Positions 53,164-61,419 of a DNA stretch of 64,000 nucleotides are shown here, piece after piece. Position 1 is the stretch's first letter, and every line of letters begins with the position of its first letter. The position numbers and the translations under genes are program-made. The notes below the pieces were generated by a model. That model was given only the letters and a program-made list of their open reading frames with translations, was not told where the DNA came from and did not search any database. Source of the stretch: an uncultured Clostridia bacterium (GTDB lineage: Bacteria; Bacillota; Clostridia; Christensenellales; Pumilibacteraceae). The stretch is from NCBI GenBank assembly GCA_944362615.1, contig CALVTM010000004.1, forward strand, positions 1-64,000, given 5' to 3'.

Positions 53164-53191
53164 ATTCTATCACATAATTTTCGTTTGTCAA
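53164..53191 (-). promoter_or_regulatory. Promoter of the large RNA
   Basis: On the minus strand TTGACA (53186-53191) and TAGAAT (53164-53169) with 16-bp spacing. Confidence 0.8.
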
Positions 53192-53237
53192 TACCTTTTT
53201 GAAAATTTATTTGCTTTTTTCGCAAAAATTATTGCAA

Positions 53238-53975
53238 TTAGAAAGGCTTGACATTGTAGTTCTCCAAGAATTTATTGATTCTCGGGAAGTCCGCGGGGGT
53301 GACTATGCTGATGACCTTTTCGCCGAGCACTCCGTTCTCCGTAACTATGACGGCGACAAGTGACCTGCGCTTTTCAAATTCGGTAAACACGTCGAGAACG
53401 GTCGAGTATTTATTCATCAGACAGTAGTTATCCATTTCCTCGCTGCTGAGCGCGTCTCCGCACTTTGTTGAGGCAAGGTAATCGGTAAGGTTCTCGCCGC
53501 GGTCTGCTGCCGCCGCAATGAGCTTGTAAAGCGCGTACGAGTTGATAAGCCCGATCATATTGCCGTGATCGTAGACGATGACCGTCTTTTGTCTGTTTAC
53601 GGAAAACTCGCGCACCGCCTGGAGCAGCGGATCGTCCGCAAACACCGTAACTATTTTTTTTACTTTGAACGCGTCCGTGATCTTAGGCGGACGGCAGATT
53701 TGTCTTTCGATGTACTCGATATTATCCACAACTTCGTCGCACGGTACGGCGATGACCGTTTCCCCCGCGCCCGCCGTGTGGTGTACTATGGCGTTGCGCA
53801 GTTTGCCGTAGTCGATCAGCTCACTGCAGTACCTGCGTACCGTGATATTCATATCGCTGCACCTCTTGACCAGATCGGTGAAGTTCTGCGTCGGACGCAC
53901 ACTGTATATAGTTTTCAGCCGTGCTTCGATGCTGTTATAGCTGCGTAAAAACCTCGCCGCATTTTCGTTATCCAT
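53238..53975 (-). CDS. CBS-domain-containing protein
   Basis: A 245-residue cytoplasmic protein. An N-terminal helical part (about 1-90, SYNSIEARLKTIYSV, GKLRNAIVHH) is followed by paired CBS repeats (PPKITDAFKVKKIVTVFADD with TVIVYDHGNMIGLINSYALY, and VLDVFTEFEKRRSLVAVIVT with VISIVTPADF). It probably binds an adenosine nucleotide, and the N-terminal region resembles nucleic-acid or abortive-infection-like helical domains only vaguely. The ATG at 53975 follows AAGGAGG; the longer frame has no site. Function unknown. Confidence 0.82.
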   Translation of the reverse strand: MDNENAARFLRSYNSIEARLKTIYSVRPTQNFTDLVKRCSDMNITVRRYCSELIDYGKLRNAIVHHTAGAGETVIAVPCDEVVDNIEYIERQICRPPKITDAFKVKKIVTVFADDPLLQAVREFSVNRQKTVIVYDHGNMIGLINSYALYKLIAAAADRGENLTDYLASTKCGDALSSEEMDNYCLMNKYSTVLDVFTEFEKRRSLVAVIVTENGVLGEKVISIVTPADFPRINKFLENYNVKPF

Positions 53976-54118
53976 CAAAACCTCCTTATTTCTTTTATGA
54001 TTATACCATATCAAAGCGTAACGCGCAAGTATGTTGCGCCCGGTTTTCCTCTCAAAAAATCGGTTGAGCGGCAAGGCGCGCCCGCCGCTCATCCGTCATG
54101 CCGCCGGGCTTCCGTCTG

Positions 54119-54156
54119 AAAAAAGCCTGCCGCGCACTTAAGCGCGCGGCAGGCGC
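54119..54156 (-). terminator. Terminator of the polyamine operon
   Basis: On the minus strand GCCTGCCGCGCGC pairs with GTGCGCGGCAGGC around TTAA, then six T. It lies about 45 bases after the last operon gene. Confidence 0.95.
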
Positions 54157-54201
54157 ATACCGTTAGTCACGGCAGCTTACAGTCTGTTGTTCCGAAGCGG
54201 C

Positions 54202-55374
54202 TTACAGTCTGTTTCTGAAGTCGTCATATCCGAAAGTGCGCAGTAGAGTAAGTTTCCCGGAAGAGGTGCGGAGCGCTATATCCGGCAGAGGGGTGCCGTT
54301 GAAAGTGTTGGTCTTGACCATTGTGTAAAGCGCCATATCCCCGAACACTATGCGGTCACCGGCGGTAAGCGGTCGGTCGAAAGACCAGTCCCCGGTAATG
54401 TCTCCCGCAAGGCAGGTAGCGCCCGCAAGGCGGACGGTACAGGCTTTCTCGCCCGGGTCGGCGGCGTCCGAAAACTTTTCGTAACCCTCTCCGGCACCGC
54501 TGTCCTCATGCGTACCCGTTTTTGCGTATGCACCTTCAATCGGCGGACGGTACGGCATTTCTATGACGTCCGGCATATGACAGGCGGCGGAGGCGTCGAG
54601 CACGGCGATGTCCATGCCGTTATGCACGACGTCGAGCACCTCGGCAACAAGCGTACCCGCGTTAAGCACAACGGCTTCACCCGGTTCGAGATATACCTCG
54701 CACCCGTATTCTTTTATGCGTCTGATGCAGCGGATAAGACGGGGGATGTCGTAGTCCGCGCGCGTTATATGATGCCCGCCTCCGAAGTTGACCCATTTCA
54801 TATCGCCGAGGTATTTGCCGAACTTGTCGCAGAACGCGTCCAGAGTGGTCTCGAGGTCATCCGAGTTCTGCTCGCACAGGGTGTGGAAGTGCAGTCCGTC
54901 CAGACGGTCGGCAGCATCGTCCGTCAGCTGAGCGGCGGGCACGCCCAGACGGGAAAACGGCGCACATGGATCATATATCTCGTGTCCGCTTTGCGTGGAG
55001 CATTCCGGATTGACGCGCAGTCCTATGCTTTTTCCTGCCGCTCTTGCCACGTCCGCATATCTGTCAAGCTGAGATACGCTGTTGAACGTTATATGATCGG
55101 CATACCTGAGTATCTCCGCAAAGTCGTCCGGCTTGAATGCGGGATTATAGACGTGCGTTTCGCCGCCGAAGTACTCTTTGCCCAGCCGCGCTTCATAAAG
55201 TCCGCTTGCCGTTGTGCCGTCGAGGTAACGGGAGATAAGCGGATAAGTCGCGTACGCGCTGTACGCCTTCTGCGCAAGGAGTATCTTGCAGTCGGCTTCC
55301 CGCCGCACTGCGTCCAGGATCTCGCAGTTATGTCTGAGTTTGTTTTCGTCTATTATAAATACCGGAGTTTTCAT
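54202..55374 (-). CDS. nspC: Carboxynorspermidine/carboxyspermidine decarboxylase
   Basis: A 390-residue PLP enzyme of the alanine-racemase fold that decarboxylates carboxyspermidine to spermidine. The PLP lysine is Lys36 in LLAQKAYSAYATYP. HFHTLCEQ, FGGGHHITRADYD, LEPGEAVV and the catalytic-Cys segment ASAACHMPDVIEMPYRP match NspC. It is the last gene of the operon and follows the dehydrogenase that makes its substrate. Whether it prefers carboxyspermidine or carboxynorspermidine is not fixed by sequence; putrescine-forming genes upstream favour spermidine. Confidence 0.93.
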   Translation of the reverse strand: MKTPVFIIDENKLRHNCEILDAVRREADCKILLAQKAYSAYATYPLISRYLDGTTASGLYEARLGKEYFGGETHVYNPAFKPDDFAEILRYADHITFNSVSQLDRYADVARAAGKSIGLRVNPECSTQSGHEIYDPCAPFSRLGVPAAQLTDDAADRLDGLHFHTLCEQNSDDLETTLDAFCDKFGKYLGDMKWVNFGGGHHITRADYDIPRLIRCIRRIKEYGCEVYLEPGEAVVLNAGTLVAEVLDVVHNGMDIAVLDASAACHMPDVIEMPYRPPIEGAYAKTGTHEDSGAGEGYEKFSDAADPGEKACTVRLAGATCLAGDITGDWSFDRPLTAGDRIVFGDMALYTMVKTNTFNGTPLPDIALRTSSGKLTLLRTFGYDDFRNRL

Positions 55375-55456
55375 TCAGCTTCAGTCCTTGTCTGCAATTT
55401 TATGCGCGGCGGATGATTGTGCCGGTCGCACCGCACTTTTATGCTCAGATAAACGT

Positions 55457-55488
55457 AAGCGGGGTCATGCCGTACAGGCGCCCCGCTT
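55457..55488 (-). other. Intercistronic hairpin
   Basis: AAGCGGGG pairs with CCCCGCTT across a 16-base loop in the gap between the dehydrogenase and decarboxylase genes. It could stabilise or partly terminate the transcript. Confidence 0.5.
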
Positions 55489-55494
55489 TATATA

Positions 55495-56754
55495 TCAGTC
55501 GACTAATACAGGATCTCTGACTACCTTCCACGGCAGTCCGTAAGCATTAAGGTCTTCCATGAACGGATCGGGATCGAACTGCTCGGGAGTGAACACGCCT
55601 GGCTTTTTCCACTTACCGGTAAGTATCATGGACGCGCCTATCATTGCAGGAACGCCTGTCGTGTAAGAGATAGCCTGAGACTTTACTTCACGGTAACACT
55701 CCTCATGGTCGCATATATTATAGATATACGCCGAAGTCTGCTTACCGTCCTTGACGCCCGTGAATATGCAGCCGATGTTCGTTTTGCCTTTGGTGCGCGG
55801 ACCGAGGGAGGCGGGGTCGGGAAGGAGCGCCTTGAGGAACTGTATCGGCACTATCTCCCTGCCTTCGTACATGACGGGAGTGGTCGAGAGCATGCCTACG
55901 TTTTCCAGACACTTCATATGAGTGAGATAGCTCTGACCGAACGTCATAAAGAAGCGTATGCGCTTTACTTCGGGGAAATTTTCAGCGATGGACTCTATTT
56001 CCTCATGGTGGAGCAGATACATATCCTTAGTACCGACGCCGTCAAAGTCGTAAACGCGCTTTATGCTCATAGCAGGGACTTCCACCCATTTGCCGTTTTC
56101 GATGTACGAGCCGGGTGCGGACACTTCACGCAGGTTTATTTCCGGATTGAAGTTGGTCGCGAAAGGATAGCCGTGGTCTCCGCCGTTGCAGTCGAGGATA
56201 TCTATAGTGTCTATTCTGTCGAAAAGGTGTTTTTTTGCGTATGCGCAGAATACCTGAGTCACGCCCGGGTCGAAACCGGAGCCGAGCAGACCGGTCAGAC
56301 CTGCCGCCTTGAATCTGTCGTCATACGCCCACTGCCACGAATAGTCGAAGTATGCCGAGAAGCCCTTTTCGCGGCAGCGCTTTTCATATACTTTGCGCCA
56401 CTCGGGATCGTCGGTGTTCTCCGGTTCATAGTTGGCTGTATCCATATAGTCCACCTTGCACTCAAGGCAGGCGTCCATGATAGTCAAATCCTGATAGGGC
56501 AGAGCGATATTCATGACCAGATCTGGTTCGTAAGCGCGGATAAGCGCAACGAGCGCGTCCTTGTCGTCCGCATTCACTTCCGCAGTCGTGATAACGGTAT
56601 TTGTATTGCCTTTGAGGTCGGCAGCAAGCGCGTCGCACTTTGATTTGGTGCGGCTTGCTATCATGATTTCGCTGAAAATATCACTGCGCATGCAGCACTT
56701 GCGTATAGCTACGTTCGCAACGCCGCCGCAGCCGATTATGAGAACTCTTGCCAT
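55495..56754 (-). CDS. Carboxyspermidine (carboxynorspermidine) dehydrogenase
   Basis: A 419-residue saccharopine-dehydrogenase-family enzyme that condenses putrescine with aspartate semialdehyde and reduces the product to carboxyspermidine. The Rossmann start VLIIGCGGVANVAIRKC, NIALPYQDLTIMDACLE, LLGSGFDPGVTQVFCAYAKK and the C-terminal GVPAMIGASMILTGKW are typical of the carboxynorspermidine synthase subgroup rather than true saccharopine enzymes. The decarboxylase gene comes next. Aspartate semialdehyde would come from amino-acid synthesis elsewhere. Confidence 0.92.
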   Translation of the reverse strand: MARVLIIGCGGVANVAIRKCCMRSDIFSEIMIASRTKSKCDALAADLKGNTNTVITTAEVNADDKDALVALIRAYEPDLVMNIALPYQDLTIMDACLECKVDYMDTANYEPENTDDPEWRKVYEKRCREKGFSAYFDYSWQWAYDDRFKAAGLTGLLGSGFDPGVTQVFCAYAKKHLFDRIDTIDILDCNGGDHGYPFATNFNPEINLREVSAPGSYIENGKWVEVPAMSIKRVYDFDGVGTKDMYLLHHEEIESIAENFPEVKRIRFFMTFGQSYLTHMKCLENVGMLSTTPVMYEGREIVPIQFLKALLPDPASLGPRTKGKTNIGCIFTGVKDGKQTSAYIYNICDHEECYREVKSQAISYTTGVPAMIGASMILTGKWKKPGVFTPEQFDPDPFMEDLNAYGLPWKVVRDPVLVD

Positions 56755-56846
56755 GATGTTTCTCCTTAGCCGTGTACTTTATTTATTATATATATTATAG
56801 TCCGGTATATCGGGAAATTCCGGGTAACGACCGTCCGCATAGCAGG

Positions 56847-57710
56847 TCATCTGCGTTTGCCGGACAGCGCGAGCAGCATTTCCCTTATGATCTTGCACGC
56901 GACGGCGGTGGAAGCGCCGCTTGCGTCGTAGTGAGGACTGAGCTCGTTCACGTCGCAGGCAATGACGTCCGCTTTACGGCAGACTTCCGTTACGGCGCGG
57001 CGCAGCTCGTCAAAACTGACCCCGCCCGGTTCCGGAGTACCCGTTCCGGGGAATACGGACGGATCCATAACGTCAAGATCGACGGTGAAATAAACGGGCA
57101 GACCTTTAAGCTCGGTCAGTGTTTTTTCCAGCCCGTCAAAGCTGAAAGCGTGCATATCCGTGTGCTTTTCCGCCCATATCCATTCGGGACGATCCCCGGA
57201 GCGCACCCCGAACTGATGTATTCTTCCGTCGCCGAGAAGCTCATGACAGCGCCGGATAACGCATGCGTGCGAAAGTTTTACGCCGAGATAGTCGTCCCGG
57301 AGATCGGTATGCGCATCGAAATGGATGATGTGAAGGGCGGGGAAAAACTCCGCCGCGGCGCGCATTGCACCGAGGGTCACGAGATGTTCGCCGCCGATCA
57401 TGAACGGCAGTTTACCGTCCGAAAGTATCTGAGCCGCGCGCGCCGTTATATCGCCGAGCACCGCCGCCGAGTCTCCCGGACACAGTTCAAGGTCGCCGAG
57501 GTCGCAGACAGCCATATCCGTAAGATCGAGTTTCTGGTACGGGCTGTACGTCTCCAGTCCGAACGATTCCCGTCTGATCTGCGCCGGACCGAACCTCGTT
57601 CCCGGACGGAACGAAGTCGTGCCGTCGTACGGCGCACCGAACATAACGATGTCCGCTTTTTCGTATTCGGTTTCACACGCCATATAGGCGTCATTCTGCA
57701 TGTTCGACAT
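56847..57710 (-). CDS. speB: Agmatinase
   Basis: A 287-residue manganese ureohydrolase converting agmatine to putrescine and urea. Metal-ligand motifs are intact: IGGEHLVT, FDAHTDLRDDY and VDLDVMDPSVFPGTGTPEPGG. It overlaps the end of speE by 20 bases, so they are translated from one mRNA. Combined with the upstream decarboxylase it defines an arginine-agmatine-putrescine route. Confidence 0.95.
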   Translation of the reverse strand: MSNMQNDAYMACETEYEKADIVMFGAPYDGTTSFRPGTRFGPAQIRRESFGLETYSPYQKLDLTDMAVCDLGDLELCPGDSAAVLGDITARAAQILSDGKLPFMIGGEHLVTLGAMRAAAEFFPALHIIHFDAHTDLRDDYLGVKLSHACVIRRCHELLGDGRIHQFGVRSGDRPEWIWAEKHTDMHAFSFDGLEKTLTELKGLPVYFTVDLDVMDPSVFPGTGTPEPGGVSFDELRRAVTEVCRKADVIACDVNELSPHYDASGASTAVACKIIREMLLALSGKRR

Positions 57711-58551
57711 TGCTTAGAAGCTCCTCCACATAAGCCGGGATATAGAACGCGCCTTTATGCAGCGTCGTGGTGTAATATTTACACTTCAGTCCGCGCGCAT
57801 TCCATCTTTTTTCGTCAAGGTCCTTGAGCGGGTGATATTTTTTGGAAGCGAACCCGAACAGCCAATGCCCTGACGGATACGTCGGGATGTGCGCCTGGTA
57901 TACGCGGCTGACGGGGAAAGATTCCACTATGCGCTTGTGCGCGCGCTGACAGGCGAGGGCGTCCTCGGGGTAGAACGGGCTTTCGTGCTGGTTCACCATG
58001 ATGCCGTCGCTTTTGAGCGCCTTGAAGCAGTTGCCGTAGAATTCGCGGGTAAACAGCCCTTCGCCCGGACCGAAAGGATCGGTCGAGTCCACTATGATCA
58101 GGTCGTAAGCGTTCACTTTGGAGCGGATGAACTTAAGCCCGTCCTCAAAATGCACACTTACGCGCTCGTCGTCCAGCCCGCATGCGGTGAACGGCAGGTA
58201 CTTGCGGCACACCCGCGTAACTTCCTCGTCGATATCCACGAGGTCGATGTGTTCTATATCGTCGTAGCGGATGAGCTCACGGCACGCGCCGCCGTCGCCG
58301 CCCCCTATAACGAGTACGTCGCGGACGTTCGGATGCACTGCCATAGGAACATGAGTTATCATTTCGTGATAGATGAACTCGTCCTTTTCGGTGAGCATCA
58401 TATACCCGTCCAGGACGAGGAACCGTCCGAACTCGGGCGAATCGAAAACGTCTATGCGCTGAAAATCGCTTTCGCGGCTGCACAGCTGCTTGTTTACTCG
58501 TATTGAAAGTTTGACGTTTTTCGTATGTTTTTCGGAAAACCACAGATCCAT
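57691..58551 (-). CDS. speE: Spermidine synthase
   Basis: A 286-residue aminopropyltransferase that adds the aminopropyl group of decarboxylated SAM to putrescine. The SAM-binding GGGDGGACRELI, the acidic catalytic segment IIVDSTDPFGPGEGLFTREF and an N-terminal beta-hairpin region (LDGYMMLTEKDEFIYHEM) are present. It belongs with SpeD in the classical spermidine route. The start is upstream of KHTKNVKLSIRV as in relatives. Confidence 0.95.
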   Translation of the reverse strand: MDLWFSEKHTKNVKLSIRVNKQLCSRESDFQRIDVFDSPEFGRFLVLDGYMMLTEKDEFIYHEMITHVPMAVHPNVRDVLVIGGGDGGACRELIRYDDIEHIDLVDIDEEVTRVCRKYLPFTACGLDDERVSVHFEDGLKFIRSKVNAYDLIIVDSTDPFGPGEGLFTREFYGNCFKALKSDGIMVNQHESPFYPEDALACQRAHKRIVESFPVSRVYQAHIPTYPSGHWLFGFASKKYHPLKDLDEKRWNARGLKCKYYTTTLHKGAFYIPAYVEELLSNVEHAE

Positions 58552-58709
58552 AAATCATTCCTCCGCCGCACGGGCGAAGCCGTACGGCATAAAAGGCGAA
58601 CGGTCACGCCCCGTTTTCATGCGGGCAGAAGCCGTAAGAGCGCATCCGTCTTTTTGTCACGCCGGCTGAGACGCCGCGCGAAGCTCCTGCCGACACCGAA
58701 GCGTGTGCG

Positions 58710-60170
58710 TTATTTTATAACATTGAGCATCCGGATATCCGGATCTTCCGGGCCGGTCATCTGACAGCCCTTTTCCTTGGCGTAACGGATGTACTCGAGA
58801 ATGCGCGGAGTAATGCGTTCGCCGGGCGCAAGCACGGGAATGCCGGGAGGGTAGCACATGACGAATTCCGAGCATATCCTGTCAGCAGTATTATCTATCG
58901 GCAGGGATTCGGATTCGGCATAGAATGCGTCCTGCGGCGACATTGCGACGTCCGGTTCGATGTACTCCTGCTTCATCAGCTGTGCGGAGCTGCCACGTCC
59001 GAAGCGGCGGCGTATCTCCGCAAGCGCGCCTATCAGTCTTTCGAGATCGCGCACGCGGTCGCCGATCGAAAGATAAGCGAGGATGTTGCCGAGGTCGCCG
59101 AACTCGATCTGTATGTCGTACTCGTCGCGGAGCAGGGAATACACTTCAATGCCTGCAAGCCCTACTTTGAGCGTATTGACGGAGAGTTTCGTCACGTCGA
59201 AATCAAAAACGCTGTCGCCGTTGACAAGCTCTCTGCCGTATGCGTACCAGTCGCCTATATCGTTGATCTCGGTGCGCGCATAGTCCGCCATTTCCACGAC
59301 TTTGGCGAAAGCCTCTCTGCCTCTGAGAGCGAGGTTACGCCTGGAAATATCAAGAGAGGAGAGCAGCAGATATGACGCGCTCGTCGTCTGTGTCAGGTTG
59401 ATTATCTGCCGGACATAGCCGGGTTCAACGCGGCTGCCCGTAAGCAGTATCGAGCTTTGAGTGAGGCTTCCGCCCGACTTGTGCATGGACACTGCCGCCA
59501 TATCCGCGCCCGTAGCCATAGCGGAAACGGGCAGACCTTCTCCGAAATAGAAGTGAGTGCCGTGCGCTTCGTCCGCAAGACACAGCATGCCCGCTCTGTG
59601 CGCCATATCGGCTATCGCGCGTATATCCGAGCAAATGCCGTAATAAGTCGGGTTATTGACGAGCACGGCTTTTGCGTCCGGATTGGCTTTTATCGCGGCG
59701 GCGACCGATTCGCGGCTCATACCGAGTGATATCCCGAGATCGTCATCGCAGTCGGGATTGACATAAACGGGTATTGCTCCGCAGAGCACCATAGCTCCCA
59801 TAACGGAGCGATGTACGTTGCGGGGAAGTATTATCTTGTCGCCGCGCGCCGCAACCGAAAGTATCATGCTCTGGACAGCGCTTGTCGTGCCGCCTACCAT
59901 CAGGAAGGCGTGAGCCGCGCCGAAAGCCTCCGCCGCAAGCATTTCCGCGTCGCGTATAACAGACACGGGGTGGCAGAGGTTATCCAGACATTTCATGGAA
60001 TTTACGTCGAGATTCATACATTTCTCGCCGAGAAGCGCGGTCAGTTCGGGGTTACCCCTGCCGCGCTTGTGTCCGGGTACGTCGAACGGAACGAGGCGCA
60101 TACGGTGCATTTCCTGCAGCGCTTCGTAAATCGGCGCATTTTTCTGAGAAAGTTCGCGTTCGTCGTTCAT
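58710..60170 (-). CDS. speA: Arginine (Orn/Lys/Arg-type) decarboxylase, short form
   Basis: A 486-residue fold-type I PLP decarboxylase. FDVPGHKRGRG opens the catalytic domain; GGTTSAVQSMIL, LADEAHGTHF and the PLP lysine in SMHKSGGSLTQSS follow; the C-terminal domain has YPPGIPVLAPGE. It lacks the N-terminal wing domain of the large E. coli enzymes. Arginine is the likely substrate because agmatinase is in the same operon, though lysine or ornithine cannot be excluded from sequence. Confidence 0.9.
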   Translation of the reverse strand: MNDERELSQKNAPIYEALQEMHRMRLVPFDVPGHKRGRGNPELTALLGEKCMNLDVNSMKCLDNLCHPVSVIRDAEMLAAEAFGAAHAFLMVGGTTSAVQSMILSVAARGDKIILPRNVHRSVMGAMVLCGAIPVYVNPDCDDDLGISLGMSRESVAAAIKANPDAKAVLVNNPTYYGICSDIRAIADMAHRAGMLCLADEAHGTHFYFGEGLPVSAMATGADMAAVSMHKSGGSLTQSSILLTGSRVEPGYVRQIINLTQTTSASYLLLSSLDISRRNLALRGREAFAKVVEMADYARTEINDIGDWYAYGRELVNGDSVFDFDVTKLSVNTLKVGLAGIEVYSLLRDEYDIQIEFGDLGNILAYLSIGDRVRDLERLIGALAEIRRRFGRGSSAQLMKQEYIEPDVAMSPQDAFYAESESLPIDNTADRICSEFVMCYPPGIPVLAPGERITPRILEYIRYAKEKGCQMTGPEDPDIRMLNVIK

Positions 60171-60184
60171 CGGCAGTCCTCAGG

Positions 60185-60940
60185 TCAGAATACGTTCCTG
60201 CCGCTGAAGATCTCTATCATTTCTTTGCGGAGGTTGTCCATGATCTCCAGACGGACGGTGGGAGGGAGCTCATACGCGTCCGTTTTGAACAGATAGTTCT
60301 GAAGATCTATTTCTTTGACCATCATTTTAGTATGGAATATATTGGCGTCATAAACATTGATGTCCACGGCGTCGTATTTAAGAAGAGTAGCGGGAGAGAT
60401 GTAGTTCTGGATAGACGTGACCTTATGATCCATAAAGCACTTTTTGCCGCCTATATCGCGGGTGAAGCCGCGGACGCGGTAGTCCATCGTGATGATATCC
60501 GAATCGAACGAGCCGATCAGATAGTCGAGGGTGGAAAGAGGAGTGATCTCGCCGCACGTTGCGACGTCGATATCCACGCGGAACGTAGCAAGACAGGTCT
60601 CCGGATGGTATTCGGGGTAGGTGTGGACGGTGACGTGACTCTTGTCGAGGTGAGCAAGCTGCGTTCCTCCCGCAGGTACCATAGACCCTTCCGCTATCAG
60701 TATCGTAACGGACGCGCCCTGAGGATCGTAATCCTGCTTGGCTATATTGAGCACTCTTGCGCCTATCATATCCGTAAGCGTCGTCAGAATATTGGTCAGA
60801 CGTTCGGAGTTATACTGCTCGTCTATGTACGCGATATAGTCGCGCTGTTCGCGAGCCGTCTTGGCGTAGCAAACGTCGTAGATATTGAAGCTGAGCGCCT
60901 TTGTCAGATTGTTGAATCCGTAGAGTTTGAGCTTATCCAA
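60185..60940 (-). CDS. speD: S-adenosylmethionine decarboxylase proenzyme
   Basis: A 251-residue enzyme of the E. coli-like class that self-cleaves to form a pyruvoyl group. The cleavage Ser is Ser101 in [14 protein letters not shown]. It supplies decarboxylated SAM for SpeE. I set the start at TTG 60940, preceded by GGGAGGAAGGG, because the family begins near [13 protein letters not shown]; the longer frame would read back through the terminator hairpin. It is the first gene of the polyamine operon. Confidence 0.92.
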   Translation of the reverse strand: MDKLKLYGFNNLTKALSFNIYDVCYAKTAREQRDYIAYIDEQYNSERLTNILTTLTDMIGARVLNIAKQDYDPQGASVTILIAEGSMVPAGGTQLAHLDKSHVTVHTYPEYHPETCLATFRVDIDVATCGEITPLSTLDYLIGSFDSDIITMDYRVRGFTRDIGGKKCFMDHKVTSIQNYISPATLLKYDAVDINVYDANIFHTKMMVKEIDLQNYLFKTDAYELPPTVRLEIMDNLRKEMIEIFSGRNVF

Positions 60941-60961
60941 ATCCCTTCCTCCCGAGCGTGC

Positions 60962-61240
60962 AAAACGGTGCGCGCCGTATGGCGCGCACCGCAATGAAAC
61001 TGATCAGCCTTACCGGGGAATAATATCCCATAGAGGTTCTTCGGAGTCTATATAGCAAATACTTACTTTTACTACTCTTATTGGATCGTTTTCACGGCGA
61101 GCGGCAGCGCATATGACGGCTGTTTCGCACAGGTACAATAAGTTTTATCGGCAGTGGACCCGGCTGTCCGTATGGCCTTAGCCCCGAGAGGCGGTCCGTA
61201 GTTATTTGCATGGATACTCTGTCGAACTCATATCACATGT
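60962..61240 (-). promoter_or_regulatory. Structured speD leader with transcription attenuator
   Basis: On the minus strand a promoter starts RNA near 61240. A long irregular stem pairs 61203-61229 with 61033-61061 (GCAAATA with TATTTGC, GAGTTC with GAACCTC), enclosing about 140 nt that hold further hairpins (GGACC/GGTCC-type at 61156-61169, GCC/GGC at 61181-61194). Then a terminator, CGGTGCGCGCC/GGCGCGCACCG plus TTTT (60962-60991), lies 22 nt before the speD TTG. No known riboswitch core was recognised. Confidence 0.65.
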
Positions 61241-61246
61241 AATATC

Positions 61247-61275
61247 ATTTTATTATACCCGCGCGCATATGTCAA
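61247..61275 (-). promoter_or_regulatory. Promoter of the polyamine operon leader
   Basis: TTGACA (61270-61275) and TAAAAT (61247-61252) on the minus strand with 17-bp spacing. A TATAAT also occurs but only 12 bp from the -35. Confidence 0.75.
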
Positions 61276-61373
61276 GGGTTTTACCGATATTTATTTACAC
61301 CGCCGTAAGTGCGCGGACGGCTTACGCATTGTAAGCGTTATATTTTTCACGCGCTCATACTCAAAAAACACTA

Positions 61374-61402
61374 TTGACATACCGTATGCGCTGTGTTAAA
61401 AT
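61374..61402 (+). promoter_or_regulatory. Promoter of mscS
   Basis: TTGACA at 61374-61379 and TAAAAT at 61397-61402 with 17-bp spacing. The GGAGG site follows at 61411-61415, so the leader is very short. Confidence 0.8.
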
Positions 61403-61419
61403 TTACTTACGGAGGCATT

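Noticed and set aside
52749..53225. A 158-codon minus-strand frame in the large RNA region
   Set aside because: Its start lies upstream of the promoter -35, it has no ribosome binding site, and its Lys/Ser/Arg-rich sequence resembles no protein. A plus-strand frame of 133 codons there is equally unconvincing.
55495..56754. Saccharopine dehydrogenase of lysine metabolism
   Set aside because: The adjacent carboxynorspermidine-type decarboxylase and polyamine operon point to the carboxyspermidine enzyme of the same superfamily.
60962..61240. 6S RNA or S-box (SAM-I) riboswitch
   Set aside because: The long rod-like closing stem recalls 6S RNA, but the 22-nt distance to speD and the lack of another promoter favour a leader. 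The S-box conserved sequences are missing.
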